Assembly (NCBI RefSeq): GCF_033958435.1
Contig: NC_134158.1
Location: 10,666,337-10,730,336, forward strand
Direction of reading: 5' to 3'
From: Carettochelys insculpta
Taxonomy: Eukaryota > Chordata > Testudines > Carettochelyidae
DNA length: 64,000 nt
In this document: piece by piece, positions 54,567-64,000 of the stretch
How the letters are laid out: the number at the start of each line of letters is the position of its first letter
Position numbering within the stretch: the first letter of the stretch is position 1
Position numbers and translations under genes: made by a program
The notes under the pieces: generated by a model
Databases searched by the model: none
The model's input: only the letters and a program-made list of their open reading frames with translations
What the model was told of the DNA's origin: nothing

Positions 54567-56550
54567 TCAGACGCTGAGGAGCCAGAAGAAGAAGAAGATG
54601 GCGATGAAGAGGAAGAGTGAGTCCTGCCAGCTGGAGGGGCGGGGGGCCCCCGCGTCATCTGGGGGGAGAGAGGGGAGTGAGCGGGGCTAGGAACCTGGAG
54701 GGGAGGGTGGGGGTGCTGGTGTCATTGTGGGGGGGAGGTTGGGAACCTGGAGGGGAGTGGGAGGCGCTGGTGTCATCTGCTGGGGGGGTTGGGAACCTGG
54801 GGGGGAGGTGCTGGTGTCGTCTGGGGGGGCTGGGAACCCGGAGTGGGGGCACTGGCATCGTCTGGGAGATAATGGGGGGGCCGGGAACCCAGCCGGGGCC
54901 AAGCACCGGCCTGGCTGCGGCTGGAGGGGCGGACACGGCAGGAGGTGGGGGGGCAGTGGGGGAATCCGGGGGGCTCAAGGGGAGGTAGCAGCAGGGGTGG
55001 GTCTGGGAGACTGGGGGGCGGTGGAGGGGGCAGGCCAGGGGGCCATACCTGGTCTGGCTTCAGGTCCCCGCAGCACCGTGGTGAAGACCCCGAAGGGGAA
55101 AGCCCCGATCCCAAAGGCCATGTGGAAGCCGGTGTCGGGGTACATGGGAGGTGGGCCCTGCACAGAAGCGGGGTTATCACCCTGGGGGCGTGGCCCTGTG
55201 CGGGGGGGGGGGTTATCACCTGGGGGCGTGGCCCTGCGCGGGGGGGGGGGGTTATCACCTGGGGGCGTGGCCCTGCGCGGGGGGGGGTTATCACCCTGGG
55301 GGCGTGGCCCTGCGCGGGGGGGGGTTATCACCCTGGGGGCGTGGCCCCTGCCCCTGCGCGGGGGGCCTGTGGGCAGCTGGTGGCACAGCCTCTTGGGGGG
55401 TACACTGCGGGCAGGGCCGGGGTGGTTAGCCCATGGGGGGTGAGCTCCTACTCACCCCACGGGTCTCAGGCTCTGGTCGCTGCCCTCGGGGCCGAGGAGG
55501 GGTCTTCAGCCTGGGGAGGACAGAGAGTGTGGGGGATGGACCAGGACGTGCCCCCTCCACCCCTCCGCTCAGTTCTACCCTGGCCCCTCCCCGCCGTACA
55601 CAGGTCCTGCCCCCTCCCCAGGGGACCCCCGACCCAGGGTCCCACAGGCCCTGCCCCTCCCCAGCCCAGGGTCCCATTCAGCCCCGGCCCACACCTGGGG
55701 TCCTGCTGGCTGGCGCTGCCCCGGCCGTAGAGGGGGACGACCTTGTCCCGGCTGATGCCGGCTTTGCAGACTGGGCACTCCTGGCGCTCAGGGCGGGTCT
55801 CCAGCCACTGGGGGGGATGGGGCAGGTGAGCACACAGCCCCCACTCCCATGGGGCTCGGGGCACACTAAGGCCCCGGAGCATCATGGGAAGTGGGCAAGT
55901 GGGGGTCACTGAAGGATCAAGGGAAAGGAGGAGCCTCCCCCCCACCCTGACTCACCTGGTGCAGGCAGGGCCAGCTGAGAGAGAGAGGGGGGAGAATTAC
56001 ATAGGTCCTGCCCCCAACATCCGTCCCCTCCCCTGCCTCCCCGCACCCACCACCCAGCCCTGCCCTGCCCTGCCCCCCACCCCTACAACCTTCCCCACCC
56101 CTCCCCCAGCCCTGCCCACACCCTCCAACCTGCCCCTCCCCCTCTACCGGGCCCTGCCCCCCAACTCCGCCCCCACCCCTCCAATCTGCCCCTCCCCTTC
56201 CCTCCACCGGGCTCTGCCCCCTCCCCCCAGCCCTGCCCCCATCCCTCCAACCGGCCCCTCCCCCGCCCTTCATCTGGCCCCTCCCCTGGCACCGCCCTTT
56301 CCCCACCCCTTCAACCTGACCCCGCCCCTTTATCTGGCCCCTCCCCTACACTTTAACCTGGCCCCGCCCCTGCGCTTGGCCCGGCCCCGCCCCCTCCTGA
56401 CCCCGCCCCGCACCAGTACAGGTGCCCGCAAAGGCCGATCACCGCCTCTCGGGCGGGCTCCAGGCAGATGTTACATTCGAAGGCTCCGCGGTCGCGGTGT
56501 GGCCCTTCGGGGCCCCCGTCCGGGATCCCCGGGCCCGTCCCCGCCGCCAT
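54567..56550 (-). CDS. RNF5: RNF5 (RMA1), ER-membrane RING E3 ubiquitin ligase
   Basis: E3 ligase of ER-associated degradation, anchored in the ER membrane. Six coding exons on the minus strand: 56550-56414, 55974-55956, 55807-55695, 55510-55456, 55157-55049, 54658-54567; GT-AG, 174 aa (human 180). The C3HC4 RING runs Cys26 to Cys66: [35 protein letters not shown], with all eight zinc ligands present. VVPLYGRGS and the proline-rich link [19 protein letters not shown] follow, then two hydrophobic stretches, [19 protein letters not shown] and the terminal [17 protein letters not shown]. Exon 2 is only 19 nt (Trp-Pro-Cys-Leu-His-Gln plus one base of the preceding Cys) and lies inside the RING. 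The start is the first ATG, in good GCC-ATGG context. Divergent from AGPAT1. Confidence 0.97.
54690..54905. repeat. Short repeats in RNF5 intron 5
   Basis: Four to five loose units of 40-60 bp with GGGAACCTGGAGGGGA, GGTGCTGGTGTCATCTG and close variants. Confidence 0.7.
55165..55370. repeat. Minisatellite in RNF5 intron 4
   Basis: Five copies of about 40 bp starting 8 bp from the exon 5 acceptor: GGTTATCACCCTGGGGGCGT, GGCCCTGCGCGGGGGGGG. Confidence 0.9.
56010..56400. repeat. C-rich degenerate repeats in RNF5 intron 1
   Basis: Pyrimidine-rich stretch with recurring CCCTGCCCC, CCTCCAACCTGCCCCTCCCC and GGGCCCTGCCCCC words, irregular 20-45 bp spacing. Confidence 0.65.
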
Positions 56551-57200
56551 CTTCCGCTCGCGGAACGGGGCACGCCTCCGCCTACTCTTTCGTAAGCCGA
56601 TTGGTCGTCGCGGCGGCCAATCACCGCTCCCGCTCGCTCACTGGGCGCACGTGCTCTCAATCAGAGCAGCCGAGGGGCTCCAATAGGCTGTCGCTCAGCT
56701 CGTCCCTCAAGCGCCTCTCACGGTTCTGCTGGCTGTCAATCAGCGTGCGTGCTCCGCCTATTGGCCAATCCTGTTCGGAGAGCTCCTCCAGGCGGTCCGA
56801 CATCGCCGGTTTCTATTGGCTTCTTCCACTGTCAATCAGATGGAATCCATTATGTGATTGGCTGACTGGGAAAAGAGGCGGTCACAGGAGCTGAGGAAAA
56901 AAAACATCTTGATTGACAGCACAGCTCGAACCGATCACCGGAGTGGGGCGGGCGCTCGTTGAACACGATGTATTCTTATTGGCCCCTTTGACTGTCACTC
57001 TAAGGTCAGGCGCGCTAATTGGCTGTGGAAGGGCACTGGCCGGGCACAGGTGGATCGACATCCCAAGAATCCAATCAGCGTCCCCTTAGCTCAGGGGCCC
57101 AGACGTGACAGGAGGACGGGCCTGGAGAGCGGGGCCCCGGCGGCGGCGGGGCACTTCCGGTTTGCGGCCTAGCGCCCGGGGCAGAGCCTGGTCGATGCCC
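56551..57200. promoter_or_regulatory. Divergent RNF5/AGPAT1 promoter dense in CCAAT and PBX-type motifs
   Basis: About ten CCAAT or ATTGG pentamers lie between 56,590 and 57,080 on both strands. Three exact copies of TGATTGACAG, the PBX-PREP/MEIS composite site, occur at 56733-56742, 56830-56839 (both inverted) and 56910-56919. An ETS word CACTTCCGG lies at about 57,150. The region is unique and low in repeats, unlike its surroundings. AGPAT1 transcription may start here or near 59.7 kb. Confidence 0.6.
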
Positions 57201-58130
57201 GCTGTGCAACCATGGCAACCGCCCCACCTGTCACGCAACCATGGCAACCGCCCCACCTGTCACGCAACCATGGCCACCGCCAGTACCCCACCCAGCCACC
57301 TCCCCAGGGCAACCTCCCATTCCAGTGTGGCCACTGCCACCCTGTGTGTCACCACGGCAACCGCCCATCCTGCCGTGGCAACCGCCCTCCCCTGCCACGG
57401 CAACCGCCTTCCCCTGCCACGGCAACCGCCCATCCTGCCACGGCAACCGCCCTCCCCTGCCTCAGCAACCGCCCATCCTGCCACGGCAACCGCCCATCCT
57501 GCCGCGGCAACCGCCCTCCCCTGCCACGGCAACCGCCCTCCCCTGCCACGGCAACCGCCTTCCCCTGCCACGGCAACCGCCCATCCTGCCACGGCAACCA
57601 CCCTCCCCTGCCTCAGCAACCGCCCATCCTGCCACAGCAACCGCCCATCCTGCCGCGGCAACCGCCCTCCCCTGCCTCGGCAACCGCCCATTCTGCCTCG
57701 GCAACGGCCCTCCCCTGCCACGGCAACCGCCCATCCTGCCGCGGCAACCGCCCTCCCCTGCCTCGGCAACCGCCTTCCCCTGCCACGGCAACCGCCCATC
57801 CTGCCACGGCAACCGCCCTCCCCTGCCTCAGCAACCGCCCATCCTGCCGCGGCAACCGCCCTCCCCTGCCACGGCAACCGCCCTCCCCTGCCTCGGCAAC
57901 CGCCCATCCTGCCACGGCAACCGCCCATCCTGCCGCGGCAACCGCCCTCCCCTGCCACGGCAACCGCCCTCCCCTGCCTCGGCAACCGCCCATCCTGCCA
58001 AGGCTACCGCCTTCCCTGCCACGGCAACCGCCCTCCCCTGCCACGGCAACCGTCCATCCTGCCACGGCAACTGCCCTCCCCTGCCACGGCACCCGCCCAT
58101 CCTGCCATGGCAACCGCCCTCCCAGGGACA
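57200..58130. repeat. Short-unit minisatellite upstream of AGPAT1
   Basis: About forty units of 19-25 bp: CCATCCTGCCACGGCAACCG, CCCTCCCCTGCCACGGCAAC, CCCTGCCTCGGCAACCG. The first two copies read GCAACCATGGCAACCGCCCC. All carry a CGGCAAC or TGGCAAC word similar to an RFX half-site. Confidence 0.9.
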
Positions 58131-58800
58131 TTGTCACAGCAGCTGCCCCGGGAACCCCATCAGGATCAGGATCCCCTGGCGCCCCCCCGCCCCCGTGCTG
58201 CCCGGACAGGTCACCACAGCGCTGGGGGCTGTGGATCGGAGTGCCCGGGAGCAAGGGGGGGCGGGTTTGTGTGCCTCAGTCGCTCCGGTTCCAGGCTCCC
58301 CCACTGCAGCCCAGGCCGGTGTGGGAAAGGCCCCTGACACCACCCAGCCGCCTTCAGCGGGTCTGGACCACAGACAGGGAGCGACTGGGGAGGGCCCAGC
58401 AGCATCGCCCCCCACTGCCCCAGCCAGATCACCGCCCGGGTGGATGCCTGGGCGCCCCAGCCAGGGCAGCGATGCAGCTTCTCCCACACGGGGACCCCGG
58501 GGGAGAGAATCCAAGGAGGAGGGTTTGCCAGCAGGAAGGAACCAGCCGAGAGCCTCTCCGAAGCCCGAGTGGCCGGCGAGCGACTCTCCGCTGGAAGCCA
58601 AAACCCGACGGGCAACTTGGGCCAACAGCAGACGCTGAGGCGGACGTGAGGGAGACGCTCTGCCCTGGGCTGGACACCCTGGAGGGGAGGGGATTGTTCT
58701 CCTGGGGGATCTACATGCCCTGCGCCCCCTCCACTGGCTTCGCCTGTCCCCAGCCCCCCAGCAACTCCAGCCCCCGTCTGTCGCCAACCCCCTGGCAACT
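58131..58800. other. Spacer or AGPAT1 5' intron, unique
   Basis: Unique GC-rich sequence. Open frames exist but contain no family motif. Nothing else recognised. Confidence 0.45.
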
Positions 58801-58804
58801 CCAA

Positions 58805-59475
58805 TGTCAGCAGATGGGGTGGGGGGGCAGATGGGGTGCAGGGGGCGGGGGCAGATGGGGTGCAGGGGGCGGGGGGAGCAGATGGGGTTCAGGCAGGGGG
58901 AGCAGATGGGGCAGGTGGGGGGCAGATGGGGGCAGGCAGGGGGCAGGGAGGCGGGGGGGCAGATGGGGTGCAGGGGGGCAGATGGGGTTCGGGCGGGGGG
59001 AGCAGATGGTGCAGGGGGCGGGAGCAGATGGGGCAGGGGACGGGGGCAGATGGGGCGGGGGGAGCAGATGGGGCGGAAGGCAGATGGGGTGCAGGGGGCA
59101 GATGGGGTTCGGGCGGGGTGGGGCAGATGGGGCGGGGGGCAGATGGGGTTCGGGCAGGGGGAGCAGATGGGGTTCGGGCGGGGGGGGCAGATGGGGCGGG
59201 GGGAGCAGATGGGGTGCAGGGGGCAGATGGGGTTCGGGCGGGGGGAACAGATGGGGCGGGGGCAGATGGGGTTCAGGCGGGGGGAGCAGATAGGGTGCAG
59301 GGGGCGGGGGCAGATGGGGCGGGGAGCAGATGGGGTGCAGGGGGCAGATGGGGTTCGGGCGGGGGGAGCAGATGCGGTTCGGGCGGGGGCAGATGGGGCG
59401 GGGAGCAGATGGGGTGCAGGGGGCAGATGGGGTTCGGGCGGGGGGAGCAGATGGGGTGCAGGCGGGGGGGAGCAT
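58805..59475. repeat. GCAGATGGGG minisatellite
   Basis: About 35 short units of 15-25 bp: GCAGATGGGGTTCGGGCGGG, GGGAGCAGATGGGGTGCAGG, GGGCAGATGGGGCGGGG. Confidence 0.9.
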
Positions 59476-59499
59476 TTGGGGCGGGCTGTCCTAACCCCC

Positions 59500-59780
59500 C
59501 CCCCAGACCCCGCAGCTCAGCACAGGGTGGGGGAGGGGTGCGGAGGGCACGTGGGGGAGGGGCTGGGAGGGGGCCGGAGGCTGGGGGAGGGGAGGGACAG
59601 AGAGCGCGGGAAGAGCGGGGAGGGAGGAGCGGGCGCGGCGCTGATTGGCTGCCCGGGCTGCCCGTCACACGCCCCCCCACTTCCGGCCGGGGTGGCCGCA
59701 GCATCCCGGCCGCAGCATCAGCACCAGGCGCGCCATGGCCCGGCCCCGGCGGCGGGGGGGGTAGCGCCGGCCCCAGGTGC
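59500..59780 (+). promoter_or_regulatory. Candidate AGPAT1 promoter and noncoding exon
   Basis: A CCAAT-type box (GCTGATTGGCTGCC, about 59,640), an ETS word CCACTTCCGG (about 59,690) and a CpG-rich stretch ending in CCCCAG|GTGCGG (about 59,778) look like a promoter and first-exon donor on the plus strand. No coding start matches AGPAT1 here. Confidence 0.45.
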
Positions 59781-59859
59781 GGGGGGCCCGGCGGGGCGGG
59801 CTCCGGGGCGGGGCTGGGATATGGGGCGCTGTGGGGCGGGGGGAAGGGACGTGGGGGTT

Positions 59860-60235
59860 GTGGGGCAGAGTGTGGGGGCTGGGCGGGGACGTGGGGGCTG
59901 TGGGGCAGAGTGTGGGGGCTGGGCGGGGACGTGGGGGCTGTGGGGCAGAGTGTGGGGGCTGGGCGGGGACGTGGGGGCTGTGGGGCAGAGTGTGGGGGCT
60001 GGGCGGGGACGTGGGGGCTGTGGGGCAGAGTGTGGGGGCTGGGCGGGGACGTGGGGGCTGTGGGGCAGAGGGGCTGGGCGGGGACGTGGGAGTGTGGGGG
60101 CTGGGCGGGGACGTGGGGGCTGTGGGGCAGAGGGGCTGGGCGGGGACGTAGGTGTTGTGGGGCAGAGTGTGGGGGCTGGGCGGGGACATGAGGGCTGTGG
60201 GGCAGAGTGTGGGGGCTGGGCGGGGACGTGGGGGC
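59860..60235. repeat. 40-bp minisatellite in AGPAT1 5' intron
   Basis: About ten copies of 40 bp with very little variation: GGGACGTGGGGGCTGTGGGG, CAGAGTGTGGGGGCTGGGCG. Two copies have lost about 8 bp. Confidence 0.93.
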
Positions 60236-62090
60236 TCTGAGGCTCGGGGAGAGAATTAGGGGGTCCCTGCGGGACAGGTCCCTGGAGAGAGAGAGAGAGG
60301 GAGGGAGGGATGGATGGAGGTGCTGGGCAGGGATGGGTGGGGGTCACTGTTACCCCACTGTCCTCCTTTGATCACTTCCCTTTCCTACTCACCTGGGTCT
60401 GGCCCCTTCCCCTGCCCCACATCCCCTCCTGCTCCTTGTCTGCTGGGGTGCAGGGTTGTGGGGCCCAGCTTGGGCAGTGCGTGGGAACTCAGGCCCAGCC
60501 GTGCCTGTACCCCGGGAATTGGGGGGCACAAGCTGAGACTGTGCATGCGACAGCTGCGCTGCCCCCTGCCTGCCGGCGCTCCCTCTGCACCGTGGGCTTG
60601 GTGTGCGTGGGGCAGTCGTGCGATGCACGTCCTGTGTATTGCACTGTACGGGCTGGCCGTGCTTACACCCAGCGCGCCATGTGTGCCGCAGCCAGGCTGG
60701 GTGTGCCGGTACTGCCGTGTATCCTCGTGCACAGCACGTTGCATGTGCGTGTCTACATCCACATGTCACCCCACTGGGATTAGAACAGCTGCTCCCAGCC
60801 ACCCCAGGCAGTTCTCTGCCAGCCGCTGAGAGGGATGGGTGTGGCGGGGCAGGGCAAGTCTGTGCCCCGGGAGCTGGGCACACCCTACTGTCGGCCGAGC
60901 GTGTTGCCGTTACGCTTGCACGCTGTGTGTGTCGGGGGTGTCGCAGACTTTTCACGCAGGGGCGGTAGGTGGTACACCTGTCCTGCATGCACAGAGATGG
61001 GTCTTGTGTACCCTGCCTGCTGCGTGCGGCCGTGCACGCGGGGTGCACCTTGTGTGCCGTGGGGGCAGCCGTGTAGGTGCCCTGTGCTTGAGGGTGTGAG
61101 CACAGGGCCTGTGGGGTGCTGGCGTGACAGCCGCTTGTGATGTCCTTGGGGTGGGCACAGATGCAGCGACATGCTCTGTGTGGACATGCTGTGTCTTACA
61201 CACCCTGCGGGGGGCAGTGGGGTGTGACCCTTGCTGTCTGCAACCCACGGTGTGTCAGTGCGATGAGCGTGCTACACGCCTCTTGGGTGAGTTCTACACA
61301 CAGACAGAGGCCCTGGGTGCCGAGCTGCACCGAGGCGCCGTGTTGGAAATGCGCCGCGCGTGTGAGACACTTGTGAACACCCAGCCAGTGCGTGCGTCGT
61401 GCTGCAAAGGGGCTGTGCTGTGGGTGGCGGTCCCTGGGCGTGCAACGTGCCTGGTGGGGCGAGTGCACCCTGCACGTCTGCAGGGCAGGTGTGTCCAGGC
61501 TCACTCGCACCGTGAGTGCTGGGGAGGAGCGGTGCATGCGGCTGCACAAGAGGAGCTCGGAGCGTGCGGTTGCGCACGTGTGTGGGGTCGTCGCAGGCCC
61601 TGTGTGTGTAAATGGAATTTTCACTCTCGTGGATACGTGCTTGGCAGGTGCTCCGGGAACACGCTCGCCAGGCCCTGGCGTGACCCTGGAGCTTGGCACC
61701 ATCTCTCCAGCCCCTTTTTCTCAGGGTCGGCCTGAGCTGGGGCTCTGGTGTTGGGGAAACTGAGTCACTGCCCCTGCAGAGAGCCGGGCGCCACGGTGCT
61801 GCTCACTCCCGTCCCGGGCAGGCTGCCTGGCCCGCCGTGGCACAGGCGTGGCCGCGCTGGGGGGTGCGTGGCCGTGCCTGTCGCTGTTGATGGGATTGTA
61901 ACAGCCTCGCTGGCTCAGCCCTCTCCTGTCCCGGCCAGCCCTGGCACAGCGCCCGCTTCCGTGGTGGAGGGCCTCCGGCGGTGCCTGAGCGCCTTGGAGG
62001 GGCCGGGCCATCCCGCGGGGGGCTCGGGCCGGCCTTGTGCTGGCCAAACTGGCCTGGGGAATTGGGGGAGGGGCTGGGGACGGATCTCGC
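60236..62090. other. AGPAT1 5' intron, unique part
   Basis: Mixed sequence. From about 60,600 to 61,650 it is rich in TGTG/GCGTG words (TGCATGCG, GTGTGCCG) without a regular unit, perhaps a fully decayed GT-type repeat. No exon, RNA gene or element recognised. Confidence 0.4.
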
Positions 62091-62094
62091 CAGC

Positions 62095-62280
62095 AGGACT
62101 CCTGCCCCCAGCCCTGCCGGTGCCCCCACTCCCGCCCCGCAGCCCCCCCAGCCCTGCCGGTGCCGCCACTCCCGCCCCGCAGCCCCCCCAGCCCTGCCGG
62201 TTCCCCCCACTCCCGCCCCGCAGCCCCCACAGCCCTGCCGGTTCCCCCCACTCCCGCCCCACAGCCCCTGCCCGTGCTGG
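62095..62280. repeat. Short array before AGPAT1 first coding exon
   Basis: Four copies of about 44 bp: CCAGCCCTGCCGGTGCCCCC, ACTCCCGCCCCGCAGCCCC. Each ends in a CGCAG word like the acceptor at 62310. Confidence 0.88.
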
Positions 62281-62314
62281 GAGGCAGCCAGTGACGGGGT
62301 CTTCCCGCAGGGCC

Positions 62315-64000
62315 ATGGAGCTGTCGCTGGCCCAGTGGGCGCTGGCCCTGCTGCTGGTGGCTGTGGCCCTGCTCTACGAGTGCAGCGCCACCTTCAAGTA
62401 CTTCTGCAAGATGGCCTTCTACAACGGCTGGATCCTGGCGCTGGCCGTGCTGGCCATCCCGCTGTGCGCCCTGCGGGGCCGCAACGTCGAGAACATGAGG
62501 TGAGCCAGGCCTGGGGGCCGGGGAGGGAAGGGTGGGGCTGGCGCAGGGCCCCGGGGCTGCTGCCCCTCGGCTCTGCCCATTGGGACTGTGTCCCCCCCCC
62601 CCAGGATCCTCCGCTTCATGCTGCACCACGTGAAGTACCTCTACGGCATCCGCATCGAGACGCGCGGGCTGGAGAACTTTCACCTGGCCGAGCCCTACGT
62701 GGTCGTCTCCAACCACCAGAGCTCCCTCGACCTGCTGGGTGCGCCGGGGCGGGGCCTCAGGGCGGGGGCAGGGCTCTGGGCTTGTGGGGGTGGGGCTCTG
62801 GGCTTGTGGGGGTGGGGCCTCGGGGCGGGGACGGGGCTCTGGGCTTGTGGGGGTGGGGCTCTGGGCTTGTGGGGGTGGGGCCTCGGGGCAGGGGCGGGGC
62901 TCTGGGCTTGTGGGGTGGGGCCTCGGGGCGGGGGAAGGGCTCTGGGCTTGTGGGGGCAGGGCCTCGGGGCGGGGACAGGGCTCTGGGCTTGCGGGGGCAG
63001 GGCCTCGGGGCGGGGGCAGGGCTCTGGGCTTGTGGGGGTGGGGCCTCGGGGCGGGGGCAGGGCTCTGGGCTTGTGGGGGCAGGGCCTCGGGGCGGGGGCA
63101 GGGCTCTGGGCTTGCGGGGGCAGGGCGTTGGGACAGGGACGGGGCTCTGGGCTTGTGGGGGTGGGGCTCTGGGCTTGTGGGGTGGGGCCTCGGGGCAGGG
63201 GCGGGGCTCTGGGCTTGTGGGGGCGGGGCCTCGGGGCGGGGGAAGGGCTCTGGGCTTGTGGGGGCGGGGCCTCGGGGCGGGGGCAGGGCTCTGGGCTTGT
63301 GGGGGCAGGGCCTCGGGGCGGGGGCAGGGCTCTGGGCTTGTGGGGGCAGGGCCTCGGGGCGGGGACGGGGCTCTGGGCTTGTGGGGGCAGGGCCTCGGGG
63401 CGGGGGCAGGGCTCTGGGCTTGTGGGGGCAGGGCCTCGGGGCGGGGGCAGGGCTCTGGGCTTGCGGGGGCAGGGCGTTGGGACAGGGACGGGGCTCTGGG
63501 CTTGTGGGGGTGGGGCTCTGGGCTTGTGGGGGTGGGGCCTCGGGGCAGGGGCGGGGCTCTGGGCTTGTGGGGTGGGGCCTCGGGGCGGGGGAAGGGCTCT
63601 GGGCTTGTGGGGGCAGGGCCTCGGGGCGGGGGCAGGGCTCTGGGCTTGCGGGGGCAGGGCGTTGGGACAGGGACGGGGCTCTGGGCTTGTGGGGGTGGGG
63701 CTCTGGACTTGTGGGGTGGGGCCTCGGGGCAGGGGCGGGGCTCTGGGCTTGTGGGGCGGGGCCTCGGGGCAGGGGCGGGGCTCTGGGCTTGTGGGGCGGG
63801 GCCTCGGGGCAGGGGCAGGGCTCTGGGCTTGTGGGGGCGGGGCCTCGGGCAGGGGCGGGGCTCTGGACCAGCGGGGCGGGGCTCTGGACCAGCGGGACAG
63901 GGCATGCCTGGCTACTGTGGTGCCCGCTGAGCCCAGCAGGTGGCCCTGGGGAGTGGGGCTCCCCGGTTGTTAACCCCATGCTCCCCGCAGGGCAGTGGGT
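62315..64000 (+). CDS. AGPAT1: AGPAT1, lysophosphatidic acid acyltransferase 1, 5' part
   Basis: ER-membrane 1-acylglycerol-3-phosphate O-acyltransferase; it makes phosphatidic acid from lysophosphatidic acid and acyl-CoA. Two certain coding exons: 62315-62499 and 62605-62738, joined in phase. The product starts MELSLAQWALALLLVAVALL (membrane segment), then KYFCKMAFYNGWILALAVLA, RGRNVENMRILRFM and KYLYGIRIETRGL, all family-typical. The catalytic NHxxxxD motif is NHQSSLD at residues 98-104, followed by LLG. The start ATG is 4 bp inside an exon with acceptor GCAG at 62307-62310. A third exon may begin at 63991 (phase-compatible acceptor CCCCGCAG), but its ten bases do not read the expected Met-Met-Glu. 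The gene continues off the window. Confidence 0.94.
62745..63905. repeat. Minisatellite in AGPAT1 intron, about 27 copies
   Basis: Starts 6 bp behind the exon donor. Units of 38-43 bp: GGGCTCTGGGCTTGTGGGGG, CGGGGCCTCGGGGCGGGGGC, with an internal higher-order repeat marked by GGGCGTTGGGACAGGGACGG, which recurs about every 350 and 190 bp. Confidence 0.93.

Noticed and set aside
57212..59293. Open frame of about 690 codons, rich in Pro-Ala-Thr-Ala
   Set aside because: Covers two different minisatellites and the unique stretch between them. The composition is that of the repeats; no start context, domain or splice logic.
61721..63979. Open frame of about 750 codons on the minus strand (Pro-Glu-Pro-Cys repeats)
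   Set aside because: It is antisense to AGPAT1 exons and the intron array; the repeats are translated minisatellite.

Overview
The window is vertebrate nuclear DNA: every recognisable gene is split by GT-AG introns and each one matches a vertebrate family. The gene set (SLC44A4, PPT2, PRRT1, FKBPL, ATF6B, GPSM3, RNF5, AGPAT1) is that of the MHC class III region. Very high GC, compact genes, very dense minisatellites, a CR1-like LINE fragment and many copies of a tRNA-SINE-like motif (core CCCAGGAGTCCTGGCTCCCA) suggest a sauropsid GC-rich chromosome. A turtle is my best guess; that is inference, not shown.

Layout: 3' end of SLC44A4 (+, to 1184) with a repeat-filled 3' UTR; PPT2 (-, 4003-7587) convergent with it; a block of minisatellites (8.1-12.3 kb); a carnitine acetyltransferase-like gene, here CRATL (+, 12842-23735); PRRT1 (+, 25498-32693); FKBPL (-, 34936-35913); ATF6B (+, 38687-46663); GPSM3 (-, 48846-50487); RNF5 (-, 54567-56550); and the 5' part of AGPAT1 (+, coding from 62315, running off the right end). 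I assembled each gene exon by exon with GT-AG boundaries and checked the phase: CRATL 633 aa, PPT2 296 aa, PRRT1 267 aa, FKBPL 325 aa, ATF6B 660 aa, GPSM3 249 aa, RNF5 174 aa.

The most interesting object is CRATL. Its codon numbering runs in register with mammalian CRAT at the catalytic positions, but the catalytic His343 is Gln and the STS-motif Ser554 is Gly, while the carnitine-site residues Tyr452, Thr465 and Arg518 are kept. It looks like an intact, conserved pseudoenzyme sitting between PPT2 and PRRT1, which are neighbours in human.

The second theme is minisatellites seeded on exon edges. Several arrays (in PPT2 and at four places in CRATL) are made of the last bases of an exon plus its splice donor, so the genes carry rows of decoy donors or duplicated exon fragments. 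Repeats occupy a large share of all introns, UTRs and spacers. They keep many frames free of stops, so very long open frames here are mostly not genes. The genes do not form an operon or pathway; they share a syntenic block (lipid metabolism: PPT2, CRATL, AGPAT1; ER stress and ERAD: ATF6B, RNF5; signalling or synapse: GPSM3, PRRT1).
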